From the NCBI RefSeq assembly GCF_900659615.1, contig NZ_CAACUY010000084.1, forward strand, positions 1 through 34,046: a stretch of DNA of 34,046 nt, read 5' to 3'. Source of the DNA: Actinomadura fibrosa. Its GTDB lineage: Bacteria; Actinomycetota; Actinomycetes; Streptosporangiales; Streptosporangiaceae. The notes below the pieces were generated by a model, which had not been told where the DNA came from, ran no database searches, and was given only the letters and a program-made list of their open reading frames with translations. Positions within the stretch are counted from its first letter, which is position 1, and every line of letters begins with the position of its first letter. The translations under genes and the position numbers were made by a program. Shown here in pieces: positions 32,201-34,046 of this stretch.

Positions 32201-34046
32201 GGGTGACGGTCGGTGACCCGTCCGACGACGCGGGCCGACGCCCGATTGCCGTCCACTCGCGTTCCGGGGAGGACGGCGAGTGGGTCCTGCACGCCGAAGG
32301 CGTCCTCGCGCCCGAGGGCACGGCGGCGACCGCGCCGTCCGACCTGGCGCAGTGGCCTCCGCCCGGTGCGGTGGAACTGGGCGTGGACGGCGCGTACGAG
32401 CGCCTCCACGAACTCGGCTACGCCTACGGCCCGGTGTTCCAGGGCTTGAAGGCCGCCTGGCGGGCCGGGGACGAGACATACGCCGAGGTCGCGCTCGACG
32501 ATGAGGCGGGCGCGGAGCGGTTCGTCCTGCATCCGGCCCTTCTCGACTCGGCCCTGCACGCGCTGATGCTCGACCCGGGCGAGGACGACGCGGCGGCGCT
32601 GCCGTTCGTCTGGAGCGGGGTGCGGCTGCACGTCTCCGGTGCCGCGGCGGCGCGGGTCCGGCTGGCGCCGAAGGGCGAGGGCGAGATGGAGATCACCGTC
32701 GCCGACGCGCAGGGACGCCCGGTCGCGCACGTCGAGTCGCTGATCGTGCGGCGGGTGACCCTCGACCAGCTCGCACCGGCGCAGGCCGGGCCGGGCGACT
32801 CGCTCTTCCACATCGAGTGGGAGCCCGTCCCGGCGCCCATCGTCCTCGCGCCCGCCTCCGACTGGGTGAGGGTCGCCGACTTGGCCGAGGTTCCCGGACG
32901 CGTGCCGGCGACGGTGGTCCTGACCCTCCCCGCCGGGACGGACGGCGGCGTCGCGGAGGCCGTCAGGACGGTCACCTCCGATGTCCTCCGGACCGTCCAG
33001 GCGTGGCTGGCCGAGGAGCGGTTCGCCGACTCCCGCCTCATGGTGGTCACGCGCGCCGACGACCTCGCGCACGCGGCCGTGTGGGGCCTGGTCCGCGCGG
33101 CGCGAGCTGAGGACCCGGACCGTTTCGCCCTCCTCGACATCGACACCCCCGACGGCTCGGACGGCCTGGACGACGACGGGCTCGCGCGGGCCGTCGCGTC
33201 CGGCGAGCCGGAGCTGCGGCTTCGCGGCGGTGAGCTTTCCGTCCCGCGCTTGGTCCGCACCCCTCCCGCGGCGGAGCGGGACGCCGCCTGGGACCGGCCC
33301 GGAACCGTGCTGGTCACTGGCGGGACGGGCGGGCTCGGCGCGCTCCTCGCCCGGCATCTCGTCGCCGAGCACGGCGTCCGGGACCTCCTGCTGACCAGCC
33401 GCCGCGGCGCGGACGCGGACGGCGCCGCCGCGCTGCGCGACGAGCTGGCCGGACTCGGCGCCGCCGTCGAGATCGCGGCGTGCGACGTCGCCGACCGGGA
33501 CGCGCTCGAAGCGCTGCTGCGCGGGCGGACCCTCGCCGCGGTCCTGCACACGGCGGGCGTCCTCGCCGACGGCATGATCGGCGGTCTGACGCCGGGCGAC
33601 CTCGACCGCGTGTTCCGCCCCAAGGTGGACGGCGCGCTCCACCTGCACGAGCTCACCCGCGACCAGGACCTCGGCGCGTTCGTGCTGTTCTCCTCGGCGG
33701 CGGGCGTGTTCGGCTCGCCCGGCCAGGGCAACTACGCCGCCGCCAACACCTTCGTCGACGCGCTCGCGCGGCGGCGCCGCGCCGAGGGGCTGCCCGCGCA
33801 GTCCCTCGCCTGGGGCCTGTGGGCCGCGGACGGCGGCGGGATGGCGCAGGGACTGACCGAGGCCGACCTCGGCCGGATGCGCCGCCAGGGGATGCCCGCG
33901 CTTTCGGCCGCCGAAGGGCTGGCGCTGTTCGACCTGGCGTCCGCCCGCCCGGAACCGGTGCTGGTGCCGATGGGCCTGGACGTCCGGGCGCTGCGCGCCG
34001 GGACCGGCGGCGAACCGCCCGTGCTGCTGCGCGGCCTCGTGCCGCC
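29287..34046 (+). CDS. Type I PKS, partial: first module KS-AT-DH-KR (continues past window)
   Basis: The frame stays open to the window edge, giving 1586 residues without a stop. Residues 1-34 are a docking helix (KLVAALRASLKETEKLRTRN) unlike those of genes 1 and 2 and suited to the tail of gene 2. KS starts at 35 with Cys192 and carries YHDYTYNNSTGAIASG. AT starts near 548 with Ser632 (GHSIGE) and HAFH from 727, predicting malonyl-CoA. DH starts at 891 with His923 in HEVLGATLLP, YGPVFQG and Asp1087, and is complete. KR has TGGTGGLG at 1344, LAD at 1426-1428 in place of LDD, and Tyr1483. The window ends between KR and the expected ACP, at VLLRGLVP. A double bond is predicted. Small departures are FFGIGP for FFGISP and EGHGTGTT for EAHGTGTT in the KS, neither at a catalytic residue. 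How many modules follow is unknown. Confidence 0.94.
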   Translation, partial: MADTDPKLVAALRASLKETEKLRTRNRALESASREPIAIVGMTCRYPGAASPAELWRMVADGVDAVSGFPSGRGWDEAAIYDPEPGRPGKTYAREGGFLHDAAEFDPEFFGIGPNEALTMDPQQRLLLEASWEALERAGIDPTSLKGSATGVFAGMMYHDYTYNNSTGAIASGRVAYSLGLEGPAVTVDTACSSSLVALHWAIQALRTRECSLALVGGVTVMATPETFVEFSRQRGLSADGRCKSYAAAADGTGWGEGVGMLVVERLEDARRNGHPVLAVVRGSAVNQDGASNGLTAPNGPSQRRVIRQALAAARVSADQVDLVEGHGTGTTLGDPIEAQALLATYGRERERPLWLGSIKSNIGHTQAAAGVAGIIKVVEAIRHGVMPRTLHVDEPTPAVDWSAGNVRLLTEPRPWPSEGRPRRGAVSSFGISGTNAHVIIEEAPPVEDDAEPAALAAGPVLWTLSARSTAALRAQAERLHAHLDQHPDLTPADVGLSLATGRAALEHRAAIVGEGRAELVAGLAALAGGGASPSVVTGKAREGKLAFLFTGQGSQRVGMGRELYETFPAFAAAFDEVCAALELPLKDVVWDDEEALNRTEFTQPAIFALEVALFRLIESWGIRPDFLAGHSIGELAAAHVAGVFGLEDAARLITARGRLMQALPSGGAMVAIQATEDEVTPHLTDEVGIAAVNSPSSIVISGTEDAVAAVAAHFTDRKTTRLTVSHAFHSPLMDPMLDDFRKVAETVTYGKPTIRLAKDVSSADYWVRHVRDAVRFADDVRHLEGAGVTRFLEIGPDGVLAAMARPTAPDAVTAAALRRDRPEAATLLMAVANLHVTGSSPDWGAVFAGSGARRADLPTYPFQRRRFWLAEPLDGGGGDAASMGLTAVGHPLLGAEVAVPDSETVVFTGRLSTDTQPWLADHEVLGATLLPGTAFVELAVRAGDQVGCGVLDELTLHAPLVLPERGGAGLRVTVGDPSDDAGRRPIAVHSRSGEDGEWVLHAEGVLAPEGTAATAPSDLAQWPPPGAVELGVDGAYERLHELGYAYGPVFQGLKAAWRAGDETYAEVALDDEAGAERFVLHPALLDSALHALMLDPGEDDAAALPFVWSGVRLHVSGAAAARVRLAPKGEGEMEITVADAQGRPVAHVESLIVRRVTLDQLAPAQAGPGDSLFHIEWEPVPAPIVLAPASDWVRVADLAEVPGRVPATVVLTLPAGTDGGVAEAVRTVTSDVLRTVQAWLAEERFADSRLMVVTRADDLAHAAVWGLVRAARAEDPDRFALLDIDTPDGSDGLDDDGLARAVASGEPELRLRGGELSVPRLVRTPPAAERDAAWDRPGTVLVTGGTGGLGALLARHLVAEHGVRDLLLTSRRGADADGAAALRDELAGLGAAVEIAACDVADRDALEALLRGRTLAAVLHTAGVLADGMIGGLTPGDLDRVFRPKVDGALHLHELTRDQDLGAFVLFSSAAGVFGSPGQGNYAAANTFVDALARRRRAEGLPAQSLAWGLWAADGGGMAQGLTEADLGRMRRQGMPALSAAEGLALFDLASARPEPVLVPMGLDVRALRAGTGGEPPVLLRGLVP

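Overview
The window is very GC-rich DNA with GTG starts and long antisense open frames, typical of an actinomycete. The style of the LCP and DUF4282 proteins would fit an Actinomadura-like genus, but that assignment is a guess. Most of the window is one side of a modular type I polyketide synthase (PKS) gene cluster. It has no rRNA, tRNA, CRISPR array, insertion sequence or phage gene that I can see.

Left flank, 1-4788, all on the minus strand, probably outside the biosynthetic cluster. It holds an LCP-family cell-wall ligase, a small DUF4282 membrane protein, a membrane-anchored Ser/Thr protein kinase, and the first 44 codons of an unknown gene overlapping the kinase stop by ATGA. Cluster core, 4968-9224: a stand-alone type II thioesterase (minus strand) and a 934-residue LAL-type LuxR regulator (plus strand) diverge from a roughly 670-bp, comparatively AT-rich control region. 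PKS, 9459-34046, plus strand: gene 1 (one module), gene 2 (three modules, 4931 residues) and gene 3 (at least one module, cut by the window end). Modules are numbered 1-5 here by order in the window, not by position in the full assembly line.

All five modules are KS-AT-DH-KR-ACP in layout, except that the DH of module 1 has lost its second half and the ACP of module 5 lies outside the window. All five AT domains carry GHSIGE and HAFH, which predict malonyl-CoA. All KR domains have B-type fingerprints with intact catalytic residues, and no ER domain is present. Modules 2-5 should therefore install consecutive double bonds, at least a tetraene, while module 1 should leave a hydroxyl. The product is predicted to be an unbranched polyene/polyol-type chain, such as a polyene macrolide, macrolactam or linear polyene. 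No loading module or terminal TE domain is visible, and the docking sequence at the start of gene 1 implies an upstream subunit encoded elsewhere.

The most useful new observations are three. First, a tandem TAGGGG motif sits upstream of both the thioesterase gene and PKS gene 1, a candidate operator for the regulator encoded between them. Second, KS sequence type matches the predicted oxidation state of the incoming chain and independently supports loss of DH function in module 1. Third, patchwork near-identity between modules points to recent gene conversion, including an apparent natural AT replacement in module 5. I see a regular polyene-type PKS with informative details, not an unrecognisable new system.
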